A DNA stretch of 64,000 nt. It comes from Peronospora farinosa (lineage: Eukaryota; Oomycota; Peronosporomycetes; Peronosporales; Peronosporaceae). The position numbers were made by a program, and so were the translations under genes. Position 1 is the first letter of the stretch. The number at the start of each line of letters is the position of its first letter. Below the pieces are notes generated by a model that was not told the DNA's origin, made no database searches, and saw only the letters and a program-made list of their open reading frames with translations. Where the stretch lies: positions 186,001-250,000 of the forward strand of contig CANTFK010000899.1 in NCBI GenBank assembly GCA_947646735.1, written 5' to 3'. Positions 31,793 through 42,683 of this stretch are shown here, piece by piece.

Positions 31793-34700
31793 GGAATCGC
31801 GCTCTAGCCAGGAAACGAAGAAACAAAGTCAGTAAGGATTTCATAACAGCGCCAAACTGAACACGAAACCCTTGCACACCTTTAGGTCGACCTCGTTCAA
31901 AGGGTCAAAGTACGCCTCAAATTCTTCCTCGGGCTCTTCGCCTCGATGTGTTTCTACAGCGCCGCTGGCATCCAAGCGATTTGACAGAAGTTCATAATCC
32001 TCTGTTCGTTCACGCGACATAATGTAAGTTGAGTGATAGTCAGCCTAGACTACGTAAACAAGCTCACTCACCTGCAGGTGCGAACACGGAAGATGTGCCA
32101 CCGGAGATGACATCGTCTTCACCTTCACCATCCGACGAATCATCGTCAGTTGACTCCCACTCCTCCTCCTCCTCCTCAGCCAGGTTCAACATCGTTTTCG
32201 CAAGAATGACAACAAACTTTGTCAAAAAGTGTACCATCGTGTACTGCGTCTTGCTACTTGCAGGACTGCTACGAGCCTTTGACCGAGTCTGGATACCCGT
32301 GGTATCTCCGCTAGCCGAATCGACCGCGCTTCCAGTAACAACGATGGAATTAATTCGAGCGTCATTCCACTCGACAACCTTGATCAGAGCACTCATAGTC
32401 ACTTTAATGCAGTAGAGTCCGTAGAAATCCTGCTGTTTTTCGATCCAGGTTCGGAACACAAAAGTCAGCATATTCGGAGCCTGGTCATGGCCTTCCGGTG
32501 CAGGCGGAGGCGGCAACTGCTCCAGCACGTTTAGAACTTCGTGGCCGTGAGAATGGACAAGGCGAGCAAACACCATGCACAAAGACTGCACCAGGGACGG
32601 TAACTCTGTGGCCGCAAGTCGAGCGCAGACAGCACTCAGGATTGACTGAACGGTCGCAGTTGGCAGCCCGGGGCCCAGCTTCAGCAAGATCTGAGTAATC
32701 AGGCCACCAACACAGGTGGCGCTTGCATCGGAGACAGCAGGTGATAACAGTTTCGCGGAAACTGACAACGTTGTATCGATACCGTTTCCACCAGCGGCGG
32801 TAGTATATGCCGCAAGAGGATCCACAGCGAACATGACAAACCACTTCAAGCATTCGGACCCAGCATTGAGTACCTTCTCATCATCAATAGCTCCTAGCAC
32901 CACAACAAGTGGCTCAAACGTTAGCTGGACGAACTGTGCTCCAAGTTGTTGAGTAACTGGGTCGGCGCTGCTTGTCGATTTGGGACTATTTGAAGCGAAA
33001 GAGTGGCGAAGCAATGTTTTCAGAATAGTCACTGCACTGCCGGCAGTGTAAACACCATTGCCAGAACCTTCCAGGTCTGAGACACTCTGAACGAGCATGG
33101 AACGAATGACAGGCAAGACCTGTTCGTGGACCGTCATAGTTACAGCAGTGTTATCAAGCTGAAGAAGTGCTCCAAAGGCGCCGTCAATTAGTTCAGAAAT
33201 TAGCGGGTCATTCAAATTCTGGCTCCACCGGTGCAAGAAGCAAGCAACAACTCGTTGCGCCGCCTCTAGAGTGAGTTCTTTTGATTCTTGTAGAACAACA
33301 ACCAACGTCTCAAGAGCAATGTGAAGCGTCTCATGGGTAGACTGCTCAGCTAGACTGGTCAGTCGGTCAATGATGATAGCGCTTGCCTCATGAAGCCGAG
33401 CCTTACCCCTGTCGTTGCAAATAATAGCACCAATTGCGCGGCAGGCGTACATCCGAACAGGCAGAACCTGGCCCTGCTCGACTCCCAAAATTGCCACCTG
33501 AAGGAAAGCGTCTAGCATCTCTTGATTCATACCCTTTGCAAAGCGGCTTGCACACCACAGAGCTCTTGCACGCAGATAGATCTCCTGGCTACCCGCGTTC
33601 ATCACCTTGAACAAAGTCTGCAAGAAAGCCGAAAGATCCAGTAGCTGAGAAATATCGGCAGCATTCTTACTAATGGCTTCAAGTGTTGACGCGGCCAAAC
33701 ATCCCACAACCAGCAATGCTGCCTCCTGAAGCCGCCAGTTGCTCGTGTTTTCAGCCTTCAGACGTCGCTGGGCCGCATCAAGAGCGGCTACTACAGCCTT
33801 ACGTCCTAGCACAGCCTCCAACTCGGTTAGAAGGTCAGTAGCAGCGTTTCGCACGTTAAACGCCAGGCTTTCGTCGTCTTCATCCGCAACGTATTTGTTT
33901 GGATCTTCCTGCCACGACTCTATCTGACTCACCGTGATCTGCATGTACCCGATCATTATAAACACAAAGTCGGCCAGTCCACCCACAATCAACTGGCGTG
34001 TCTTCTTAGTAGGGGCCTGGACAGCACCACGCAGAAACTCAAAAGCAGCAATAATCATAGCACTTCGACCAATAAGCGCGCCTTCTCCATCACTGTCATA
34101 ACCTTCCTCCTCCTGCGAGGCACTCAGCACCACATCACGTTCGTACGCTTCTGCATCGTTAACCATTAGTCCGTACACTTGAGGCATGATCTGCGGCATC
34201 AAACCCGTCATTTCCTTGGGCCACTCACGCACAAAGCTCGCAAGTGTCGTCAATATCTGAATCTTGATTGAATAGTCCTTAACACTTTGTACTGGCATGA
34301 CCAATTGCTCCAAGAACAATGCAATCCATTGCGTCGTGTTTTCATGTAACAGCTGCACCGCAGTGGGATTTCCCACCTGTGCTTCCATCCCCACCATGAG
34401 TAGACTGCTCTGCACAATACGTGCAATTCTGGATCTTGTTCCAGCTTGAAACTCCTTGACAAGCACAAAAACTCGTCGCAAATGAGGAAAAACAGACGCG
34501 ACAAGCTCACAGCAATTGTCACTGGAGAAATGTCCACCTGCGAGCGACAAAAAACGCACCGCAAAGTCAATACGAAGCTTGTCTTGACTAGAGATCATGG
34601 CCATGACAGTTGGTAAGATCTCAGACCATTGGTCAGGCCAATCACGCTCAAAAATGGCCGTAAGGATGAGACACAGTGCCGTCTGCAGTTTACTGCCTGC

Positions 34701-35012
34701 AAAAACTTCCAGCTGCTGCTGCAAGGCCAGCACAAGTGCCTGCTTCACTTGAATCTTCTCTTGCTCTGGAACAACGTAAGAAAAGCCGTCGCTATCTTCT
34801 TCATTGACCGCCCAATAGGACGTTACGAGCTTCTTGAGTAAGAGTGCTGACAATTGTCGCTGTGATTCTGAGGCCTCCGCTGAGAAGAGAAACTCGCCCA
34901 GCTGTATAGAAAAGCCTGGGGTTCGTAGTAACTCGGTCAGTCGAGCTTCACTCATTGCACGAACGTCTGTAGCTGCTGAAAGGCTGCCATCCAATAACTG
35001 CACCAGCTCCAT
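31681..35012 (-). CDS. IPO9: Importin-9 (importin-beta family)
   Basis: Three exons: 35012-32072, 32001-31880 and 31803-31681 (introns 70 and 76 bp), giving 1061 residues; human importin-9 has 1041. The N-terminus has the importin-beta pattern (SQRQLSALLLKKLVTSYW). A long series of HEAT repeats follows, including IFERDWPDQWSEILPTVM. Then comes an acidic stretch (EEEEEEWESTDDDSSDGEGEDD) and a conserved C-terminal end, YFDPLNEVDLK plus the short last exon, which matches the DPLYQIDLQAYL... tail of the family. It imports ribosomal proteins, histones and actin. The frame extends upstream of 35012, but Met40 begins the conserved part. The two short last exons are easily missed. Confidence 0.92.
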
Positions 35013-35204
35013 TCGTCTTGAGAGTGATTGTCGTGTGTCTTGTAACGGTTTTTTTGGATAATGAGTACAGTGTAGCCATAATGACAAGATAACTGAAGCC
35101 ATGTTCAAACATGGATACATAAAAGGCAAGTAGTCTGTTGCTATGCGTTCGCCCTGTGTGACAAGCTCTATATGGTACTATATCAATAACTTACAAGTTT
35201 TGCT

Positions 35205-37811
35205 TTAGATTGGGAGGCATTTGGTTTCCCAGATACGATTGCCAACGTATTGTAATCGGTAGGATGTGTAGCGTAGCGAGATGCCTTGAAAGAGAAAAGC
35301 TAGGTAGCAGTCCTTTTCGAGCATCTTTGCAAAACTCTTGCAGTCCAAAACATACACTACACTGCGTTTCGTTGCAATGAGAGAAGTCTTGCGCTTCTCA
35401 CCCGTCAAAAAGCACATTTCACCCACAACCGACCCTACCGATACATTCTCTGTTGTACCAGCTTCTTCCTCGACCACGGCAGTTAGCGCTCCATCAATAA
35501 GCAGCAGCGCACGGTCCGGGGTGTCGCCTTGCCTCCATACAACTTCATCCTCGTTGATTTCCTGGATGTAAAAGTAGTCAAGCAGGCGTTGCTGTACGGA
35601 TAGCGGCTGATCCGGCATGAATCGCCGCAGGTTGAGTAGATGCGTGAGCTCGTCTTCGTCTGCATCGCATGTACTTGGAGGAGACAGGTCCTTGTCGGCC
35701 ACAAATTTTCCAAGTATATCGTTCTCGCACCATGCTAGCGCGCTGTCCAAATCCGATGCGATATGTAGCATGCGGTTGTCACCAAAAAGCTCGATAAGAT
35801 GCTCAGTGAACTTATTGTAAGCGCATGGCACGGCTGCAAACACAATCTTGCAGTTGTGTGTGTCGCATGCATACTTGATCTTGGTAAGTCGGTCCGCTGC
35901 AGAAGAGTCCAATCCGACCACCAACGTAAAGTCGAGCACAAGCCAGCGAATAGCCAGTCGTGGTCGAACATCATCACTTAGTACGCTTTCGAGTGGAAAC
36001 CCCACCCCACTGATCGTAGAACAAGGGCCTTTTTGAAAGAGGTTGCGCACGTAATCGCTAAGCTGGTTGATGTTGCCAAAGAAAAGGTGTCCCTTCAGCT
36101 GCACAACGTGGATGTTACGACACTCACGGTCCAGCACGTCCAGCTCTTCCGTAGTACGCCATGTGTGAGATCGTAGAGTAGCAGCACTCATGCTTCCACG
36201 GATTGGGGCATTGGTCGGTGTGCGTGCACTCTGCATCACAAAAGTCATACAGGCAAGCAAGGCACCGACAGCCAGACCTTGATTCATGCCCCAGAACGTC
36301 ATGGTCCCCGCTATAGCCCACACAGTGCCGAGTTCCAATGCATCAAGCTGGTCGTATGTGTCAATGAGTGCTTCCTTCAAAAGATCCCGTCCAAGATGCA
36401 TCATAACACAGCCTGCCATGCATCGGGGGATATAGGAGACAGCGTTGGGCCCAACAAAGAAGAAAAACAACATGATAAGTCCAATGACAAAACCACTGCG
36501 ACGTCCAGTGCCTCCACACTTGAAGTACAGCGCTGATGTTGAATAGCAGAGATAGTTCTGCACACTACCGCACAGTCCACCCAAGGTGTTCGAGATACCG
36601 TGAGCAACTAGTTCATCGTTAATATCCACTTCCTTGTCAGTAGTGAGACTGAGCGATGGAATGTTAATCGGCACGTGCATGAGAGAGAAAAAAGTTAAGC
36701 CGACGATCGTTCCAAATTGTCTCGGGATGACATGCCAGGCCACTCGCGAAAAGTCATACTGTTCCCACAGCGTATAGAAAGCTACGTTTGGCGCACGGTC
36801 AAAAAACCAACCATGCTCGCGAGCAGAGTCTGTCGAAATGCCCAACAGTAGCAATACCACGTAAAAAAGTGGTGGAATAGACACGAAAAACAGCGGCGGG
36901 AACAATGGCGACTTGATCTGGCGTGCAAGAATGAACAAGGCCAATGCCAAGATAGCTGAACTAACCCAGAGCCACACGATCTCGTGGTCAAAAAGACCCT
37001 CAATGCCATCCCTGGACCAGCTAAACACACGTCCTGTAGCATTTTCAATTCCGCTCTGCAGCACAAATGCTCCAATCCCACCTACAGCACCCACAATAAT
37101 GTGTTTTGGGAAAAGGTACACAATATTGCCAAGCTTCCAGTGTCCCAGGACGTAGAACAGTGCACCACATACAACTGACGACAGTGCATAGGTGACCAAT
37201 ATCGTCGGCAAGACACTTGAACTCTTGGGTCCTAGTTCTTGAATAATTGCCATGGAAATTGTGTGCATGAATGGCACATTTTCCACCATCATTTGACAAA
37301 TGGCTCCGTCAAAATTACTGAGCAGGACGAACGTAAACTGACAAATGGCTGATGTCAATAGAAACATCTGTATGCCTAAAGCATGTGGGACCGGAATATC
37401 TTTCCACTCTACAGGAAAAAAGGACAATCCAAATGGGACACAGATCATTAAATTTACAAGCACAGCAATGACAACACAAGGTGCAGCATGCAAAACTTCC
37501 GTGACGCTTCGTTTCCAGGCATGAAATGGACCACTGGCGTCTTGTTGAGAGCGCAAAGAATCGACCGACAATCGAGTTGTTCCATAGGAAGAGGAACAGT
37601 GTAGAGATGTGGCGTTTAAGGCTGTAGTCGGCAGCATTTCGTGGTCAGGAGACGGTGTAACTGCTAGTTGCGTAGTAAAGTGCAACGAAGTGCCACCAGC
37701 ATCACGACGTAAGGGTGGAGGCTCAAAGACCATATGGGACGAGGTGTGACTTGCGGCCGGTGAACTGCGACGCGGCGAACGCAGACGTGGAGACGGCTCG
37801 TGGTCATCCAT
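35205..37811 (-). CDS. SulP-type anion transporter with STAS and cyclic-nucleotide-binding domains
   Basis: 868 residues from the ATG at 37811. After a Ser/Pro-rich cytosolic N-terminus come about 10-12 membrane segments of the SulP/SLC26 type (for example LGIQMFLLTSAICQFTFVLL; NTLGGLCGSVQNYLCYSTSAL). A STAS domain follows (IHVVQLKGHLFFGNINQL, LVLDFTLVVGLDSSAADRL). The C-terminus is a cNMP-binding-type beta-roll (VVWRQGDTPDRALLLIDGAL, GSVVGEMCFLTGEKRKTSL). The same order occurs in fungal SulP proteins thought to act at the vacuole. The phosphate-binding cassette is only partly conserved (GEMCFLTGEKRKTS), so nucleotide binding is uncertain. The substrate is unknown. An initiator-like match lies at 37839-37850. 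Confidence 0.9.
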   Translation of the reverse strand: MDDHEPSPRLRSPRRSSPAASHTSSHMVFEPPPLRRDAGGTSLHFTTQLAVTPSPDHEMLPTTALNATSLHCSSSYGTTRLSVDSLRSQQDASGPFHAWKRSVTEVLHAAPCVVIAVLVNLMICVPFGLSFFPVEWKDIPVPHALGIQMFLLTSAICQFTFVLLSNFDGAICQMMVENVPFMHTISMAIIQELGPKSSSVLPTILVTYALSSVVCGALFYVLGHWKLGNIVYLFPKHIIVGAVGGIGAFVLQSGIENATGRVFSWSRDGIEGLFDHEIVWLWVSSAILALALFILARQIKSPLFPPLFFVSIPPLFYVVLLLLGISTDSAREHGWFFDRAPNVAFYTLWEQYDFSRVAWHVIPRQFGTIVGLTFFSLMHVPINIPSLSLTTDKEVDINDELVAHGISNTLGGLCGSVQNYLCYSTSALYFKCGGTGRRSGFVIGLIMLFFFFVGPNAVSYIPRCMAGCVMMHLGRDLLKEALIDTYDQLDALELGTVWAIAGTMTFWGMNQGLAVGALLACMTFVMQSARTPTNAPIRGSMSAATLRSHTWRTTEELDVLDRECRNIHVVQLKGHLFFGNINQLSDYVRNLFQKGPCSTISGVGFPLESVLSDDVRPRLAIRWLVLDFTLVVGLDSSAADRLTKIKYACDTHNCKIVFAAVPCAYNKFTEHLIELFGDNRMLHIASDLDSALAWCENDILGKFVADKDLSPPSTCDADEDELTHLLNLRRFMPDQPLSVQQRLLDYFYIQEINEDEVVWRQGDTPDRALLLIDGALTAVVEEEAGTTENVSVGSVVGEMCFLTGEKRKTSLIATKRSVVYVLDCKSFAKMLEKDCYLAFLFQGISLRYTSYRLQYVGNRIWETKCLPI

Positions 37812-38147
37812 TTTGAAGATAAATTTTATTCTAATAATAAATGAAAATGATCTATTTTGGATAGAAAAAAAATGATAATTGTGAGCCAATCATACAGTAT
37901 TTGCTTGTCGAGCTTGATGTATGATTATTTGTTACCATTAGTGCATATAGATGTAAGTAGAGACTGAAGACGTTTAAAAAGGTAGTACAGTTTGCATTTA
38001 CGCACAGCTTTTTCCATCTCTTTGTCACTTTCTACCTGATTGTAAATGTGCACGGGCAATCACTTACTATGAACAAATGCTTTGTTGTGCCTTTCGTGAT
38101 CAATCTGAGTCGTGGATTGCATCCACGTAACTCCTTGTCGATTCAAT
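37812..38147. other. Intergenic: promoter of the SulP gene and 3' end of the proton ATPase gene
   Basis: AT-rich. On the minus strand TCATTTTCATTT (37839-37850) resembles the oomycete initiator plus flanking element with one base less of spacing, 28 bp before the SulP ATG. No gene seen. Confidence 0.5.
37839..37850 (-). promoter_or_regulatory. Initiator-like element of the SulP gene
   Basis: TCATTTTCATTT on the minus strand, close to TCATTYYNCAWTTT with one spacer base missing, 28 bp upstream of the chosen ATG at 37811. It supports that start over an ATG 26 codons further upstream, which would overlap the initiator. Confidence 0.4.
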
Positions 38148-41045
38148 TTATACCTTGGCAGAGCTCGAGGCATTCTGGATGATGGCACGGATTACCTTCA
38201 CCTCAGCTTCGATGCGCACAAGGCGGTTCATGGCCTGCTCAAGCGTCATGCTGCGCTCGACGAACGAGCCACCCACTGGTCGACCGGCCACGAACGAGCC
38301 GTGCATGAACGAGTCGTTGTTCAGTAGAGTCGAACCCATACGAATGCGGTTCTGGCGCTGGGCTTCATGCTTCACGTACTTCTTGCTACTGACCTTACGC
38401 TCGAAAACGTTCATTTGGTCAATGTGCTCAAGCGCAAAAGTGAGAAGCACCTTGCCAAGATCCTGCACAAAGAACCACCCCACACAGTAAATCCAGACGA
38501 AAATTGCGAGCCTGAACGAGATTGCCGCCATCTCCGTGAACGGCCAGTACACAGCCAGAAGCGTAGACACGAAAGTGGCAAAGCATGCAGCAACTGCAAG
38601 AAGATGACCAGGGGCACGCGTGAAGAACAACCCATCGGTACGAGCTGTGAACACCGTCATGAAGTCGGACAACGAAATCTTCAGATACATCATCATCATG
38701 ACCTGGTCGTAAGGAAGGTCACCCAGACCAAAGTATGCAAGAACGCCGTTTTTGTTCCACGAGTCGAGGCCCCAGAAGAGTAGCAGAAGAGAGCTGGCCA
38801 CAGCAATCAGACCAAGCGTCGTCGCCACCCAGTAGATACGAGGCAGGTTCCAGCTCTCCGGGCGCTTCGAAGGAACCACATTGTCGTAGGCAATCGAAAT
38901 AATCGTGCCGTCATTGAGGATCGTAATAAGCACCAGAGCAATGACAGGAAGTTTGAAGTACGGGTCCACAGACTCCGTGCTCTCATTAGTATTGAGTGGG
39001 CAGTCTCCGATATGCGGAATAAAGTGCTGGAAGCGGCAGCTGTCTGGATGGATCAGCAGCACCGAGATGAAGAAGAACATGAGAAGCTGGATCGTGCAAG
39101 CAATGCGGTATGTCACATAGTTGCGCATGCGCTGGAAAATCTTGCGAGACAGAGTAATAGCGTTGATAATAACAGACAAACCAGGCTGCGTGAGCACAAT
39201 GTCCGCAGCAGCGCGAGCAGCGTCTGTCGAGCCTTCAACAGCAATACCGACATCAGCTTTCTTGAGAGCAGGAGCGTCGTTCACGCCATCACCGGTCATA
39301 CCGCACACCCAGCCGCGCTGGCGAAGCACTTCAACGATCAAAAACTTGTGCTCGGGGAACACCTGAGCAAAGCCATCAGCGCTTTCAACAATAGCACCGT
39401 AGTCCGAGCCCAGAGTCATTGAGAGACCATCCTGCACGTTAGCCGTCGGCAACACATCCGTGCCCAAGATAGTTGTGCCCATTCCAAGCATGCGGCAAGT
39501 CTCCACAGCAATGGCGGCTTGGTCACCGGTAATCATCTTCACACCGATGCCGTTCTGGTGAGCCAGCTCAATCGTGCGTTTGGTATCGTGACGTGGAGGA
39601 TCCAAAAACGTCATAATACCAAGGAACACCCAACCACCTTCAGCCTCTTCCTCCGAAGTACGACCAACAGCAAGCGAGCGGATGCCACGCTTCGCCAGGT
39701 CCAACACCTTTGCTTCCACATCTTCCTGGATCTCCGTGACGTTGTGGGCGAGAGCAAGAATAATTTGTGGGGCGCCCTTGGTCACCTTGAACACCTTACC
39801 GTCCGGTCCGCGGATCGTAGACTCTGTGCGCTTCACCGAGGGATCGAAGGGCGCGTGGTCCATCATTGTGTATTTGTCAAGTGGACGAAGATCAATTGCG
39901 TTCAACACGAGAGTATCAAGAGCATCTTTAGGCGGTTCCTTCCACTTGGCAGCAAGAGCAGCCGTCACAAGCACTTCCTCACGAGTAGCAGTGGGGTGAA
40001 AGATCGGCAAGTCGTCTTGCAACTCCATCTTGTTGCGAGTGAGCGTGCCGGTTTTGTCCGAACACAGCATGTTCATGCCCGAGAGCGTCTCAATCGACTG
40101 TAGCTGGGTAACAATGACCTTCTCCTCTGCAAGTTTGCGAGATCCAAGAGCCATTGTCGATGTGCATACCACTTGCATTGCAATAGGAATGGAGGCGACA
40201 AGTAGCACGACACAGAAAGCAATAGCTTCTAGGAAGTCCTCACCATTGTAGATCAAGTATCCAAGGCAGAATCCCACCAATACAAATGAAATAGCCATGA
40301 GAAACATGGTAATGCGAAGAAGAATCTTCTGGAAGTGACTCACTTCGTCCACAGACGAGATAAGACTGGCTGTCTTACCAAAGAATGTTTGGCCACCAGT
40401 AGCAGAGACTACAGCCTCTACTTCACCACGGACAACAGTAGATCCCATCTTGGCATTGTCTCCAGCAGTCATCGTCACTGGGAATGACTCGCCTGTCAAG
40501 GCAGCTTGGTCAATCTGCATGGGATGTCCCTCACACAGATCACAGTCAGCAGGGACAGCTGCACCGGACGAAAGAGTGATGCGATCGCCCGGTACGAGCA
40601 AAGCAGCGTTGATAGTCTGGTGCACACCGTCACGAATGACCTGTGCCTCTGGCTTGAGACTGGCCTTAAGTGCAGCCACGGCATTGCCAGCCTTAAGCTC
40701 CTCATACCAACCAACGGTACCGTTAAGTAGCTGGAGAAAAAGCAGTACCAAAAAGTCGGGCCAGTCTCTGGTAATGGCTTCCACAAGGATTGCAAGCCAA
40801 ATCATGATAGGCATGGGACCCCAGAATTGCTCGGCCAATTTGATCCATTTACTCTTTTCCTTGCTCTCGAGCTCATTCGAGCCAAAGACTTTAAGGCGAC
40901 GTGATGCTTCGACTGTGCTTAGACCGGCCTCGCCCGTATCTAATAGTGAGCGTTTGTCTACGCCCATGTAGAAGCGATCGTCATTACTTCCGCCGCTGTA
41001 CAATTGTTCATCACCATTAGCAAGCAACGGACTATGCTCAGACAT
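38148..41045 (-). CDS. Plasma-membrane P-type H+-ATPase (P3A)
   Basis: 965 residues, single exon, from the ATG at 41045. N-terminal cation-ATPase domain, then the membrane pair M1-M2 (MPIMIWLAILVEAITRDWPDF). The actuator has QAALTGESFPVT (TGES). M4 has VASIPIAM and the phosphorylation site is CSDKTGTLTRNKMEL. The nucleotide domain has KVTKGAPQ and DPPRHDTKRTI, and the hinge is MTGDGVNDAPALKKADVGIAVEGSTDAARAA, shown here as positions about 620-650. It pumps protons outward and energises nutrient uptake. The C-terminal cytosolic tail is basic, ending in coiled-coil-like SMTLEQAMNRLVRIEAEVKV. A CT/GA-rich leader lies upstream. Confidence 0.95.
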   Translation of the reverse strand: MSEHSPLLANGDEQLYSGGSNDDRFYMGVDKRSLLDTGEAGLSTVEASRRLKVFGSNELESKEKSKWIKLAEQFWGPMPIMIWLAILVEAITRDWPDFLVLLFLQLLNGTVGWYEELKAGNAVAALKASLKPEAQVIRDGVHQTINAALLVPGDRITLSSGAAVPADCDLCEGHPMQIDQAALTGESFPVTMTAGDNAKMGSTVVRGEVEAVVSATGGQTFFGKTASLISSVDEVSHFQKILLRITMFLMAISFVLVGFCLGYLIYNGEDFLEAIAFCVVLLVASIPIAMQVVCTSTMALGSRKLAEEKVIVTQLQSIETLSGMNMLCSDKTGTLTRNKMELQDDLPIFHPTATREEVLVTAALAAKWKEPPKDALDTLVLNAIDLRPLDKYTMMDHAPFDPSVKRTESTIRGPDGKVFKVTKGAPQIILALAHNVTEIQEDVEAKVLDLAKRGIRSLAVGRTSEEEAEGGWVFLGIMTFLDPPRHDTKRTIELAHQNGIGVKMITGDQAAIAVETCRMLGMGTTILGTDVLPTANVQDGLSMTLGSDYGAIVESADGFAQVFPEHKFLIVEVLRQRGWVCGMTGDGVNDAPALKKADVGIAVEGSTDAARAAADIVLTQPGLSVIINAITLSRKIFQRMRNYVTYRIACTIQLLMFFFISVLLIHPDSCRFQHFIPHIGDCPLNTNESTESVDPYFKLPVIALVLITILNDGTIISIAYDNVVPSKRPESWNLPRIYWVATTLGLIAVASSLLLLFWGLDSWNKNGVLAYFGLGDLPYDQVMMMMYLKISLSDFMTVFTARTDGLFFTRAPGHLLAVAACFATFVSTLLAVYWPFTEMAAISFRLAIFVWIYCVGWFFVQDLGKVLLTFALEHIDQMNVFERKVSSKKYVKHEAQRQNRIRMGSTLLNNDSFMHGSFVAGRPVGGSFVERSMTLEQAMNRLVRIEAEVKVIRAIIQNASSSAKV

Positions 41046-42683
41046 GGCTCTCTGTTGTTTTCTCTCTCTCACTCTCTCTCTCACTATAGGCCGAAAATGG
41101 AAGATGGATTCCACTTGTCAATGGAGTGGGGAATGGAGAAGTGAGACTAAAGTGGATTTGGTGGCGTGCTAAGCTCGCTCACTTTGGGCAGGATTTTTTT
41201 TCAAAAGATTCGCTTCCAAGAGGACCAATCAAAGACGGCGCCCCTCCCTCCCCCCCCCTCCCCATCTCCGGCTTGTTCTTATCCAATGATTAGCCCTGAC
41301 GTGCTGGGGCAATAGCCGGCCAGATTGTGATTTTTGCGGGCATCGCAGACGTCGGTCGGAATGACCAATCTCAATTGGGCCACACTCACACCTGGATGAA
41401 TTTTTCATCACAGTGACGATGGGGTTTTATATGTTAATGAGCAAGCAGTCAGTCGTTTTAGGATACTTCGTCGTGCAAAATCTGAGCTCCAAGGATGTCG
41501 GGATGCCAAAGCTTTTTCGTAGAAGAGGCTTTTCAAATTAATCGTGAGACGGGAATGGGAACAGCAAAGCTCAAGATTACAGCGGATCCACGCTCACCGC
41601 AAACTTGAGTGGATAGCTTCACTACGATCTCAGCTTGGGAAAAATTATTGCAGTGGCTGGGCAGTAAAATGTTACTGCTCGTGTTTACGACGGTCGCGCA
41701 TGTGAGTCCGTCCAATTTAACGACAAGACAGCTTTTTTGCGCTGAGACGAAGCCAAAAGCTCTTGGCCCGAGATTGGACTAAACCTTTGCGCTGTGAATG
41801 ATCCACACGCACGACTGTGTGTGACCGACTAGTTGTGAAGCTTTTATTGTCGATACATCGAGTTTGGTGTGCCACCATCGACGCATATACTGTTTCGTCA
41901 GGCTGACGGAGCAATGTTTACGACTAATACCATCAGGTTACATCGTTTAATCGTCTTTTACACGGTGCAACGATGAAATCTGATGGTATCAGTCTGCTAC
42001 GTTGCTGTAGCAAAGTGCAAATATGGATGGGCGTCTATAAAAGGAAAGGGACCAACCGCTTCCGTGGACAATGATACCAGCCAGAATCGACGCTGGAGAC
42101 GGGACGCAAACATCTTATTTCAGTGGGTACTGATTCACTTACAATAGATACGTCCTGAGTTGTTCAATCAGGGGAGGTCGTAGTACAATATTCTGAAAAT
42201 CTTGACAATTTTGTGGGTTACAAGTGATGTTACCAATTGAACGTGTCAAACCACATCTATGGGATCCTGATTTATATCAGCCGATCTCTGCTTGGAAATG
42301 AGCACCTTCTTCAAATGATAAAACCAGCTGCCCGTGGCGCTTTTATACTAGGTGACTAACAGGTTCTCGTGTGACAAGCATGACGCACTTCCAAAACACA
42401 ATTCCGCTGTCCATTCGAACAGACGTAAAGAGCTTCTGATCGTCAGGATGAGGCTTGGTGTGTTAGTTGGAAAGGTGTCAATGAAAAGTAAAAGTCTCAA
42501 CGTGCGCCGCTTCACTTATGACTGGTCATCACTACATTAATCAACTCGGACTCTTGTCCACTTTGATCATTTCAACACTTTAGGTGCTAAGTAATGGAAG
42601 ATGCTAAAGGAATGCAACGCTTAAATCAAGCAGCCTATCCTTGCGAAGTAGCAAATATGCCATTCAACACAATTTGAGATCCA
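41046..42683. other. 1.6 kb intergenic region
   Basis: No supported gene. It contains a GA/CT-rich run (41048-41088), a poly-C run (about 41246-41262) and the presumed proton-ATPase promoter. Short open stretches have no protein-like character. Confidence 0.5.
41131..41144 (-). promoter_or_regulatory. Initiator-like element of the proton ATPase gene
   Basis: TCACTTCTCCATTC on the minus strand: a perfect YCAYTYY core (TCACTTC) followed by a CCATTCC flanking-type element, 86-99 bp before the ATG. A second pyrimidine/CATTTTC string lies nearer, at about 41091-41103. Confidence 0.4.

Noticed and set aside
31880..32020. Separate small gene starting MSRERTEDYELL on the minus strand
   Set aside because: Splice signals and the family tail (YFDPLNEVDL...) show that this is the second importin-9 exon, entered through an acceptor at 32002, so that ATG is intronic.
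41229..42540. Short open frames in the region upstream of the proton ATPase
   Set aside because: All are about 60 codons, without protein-like patterns or splice partners.
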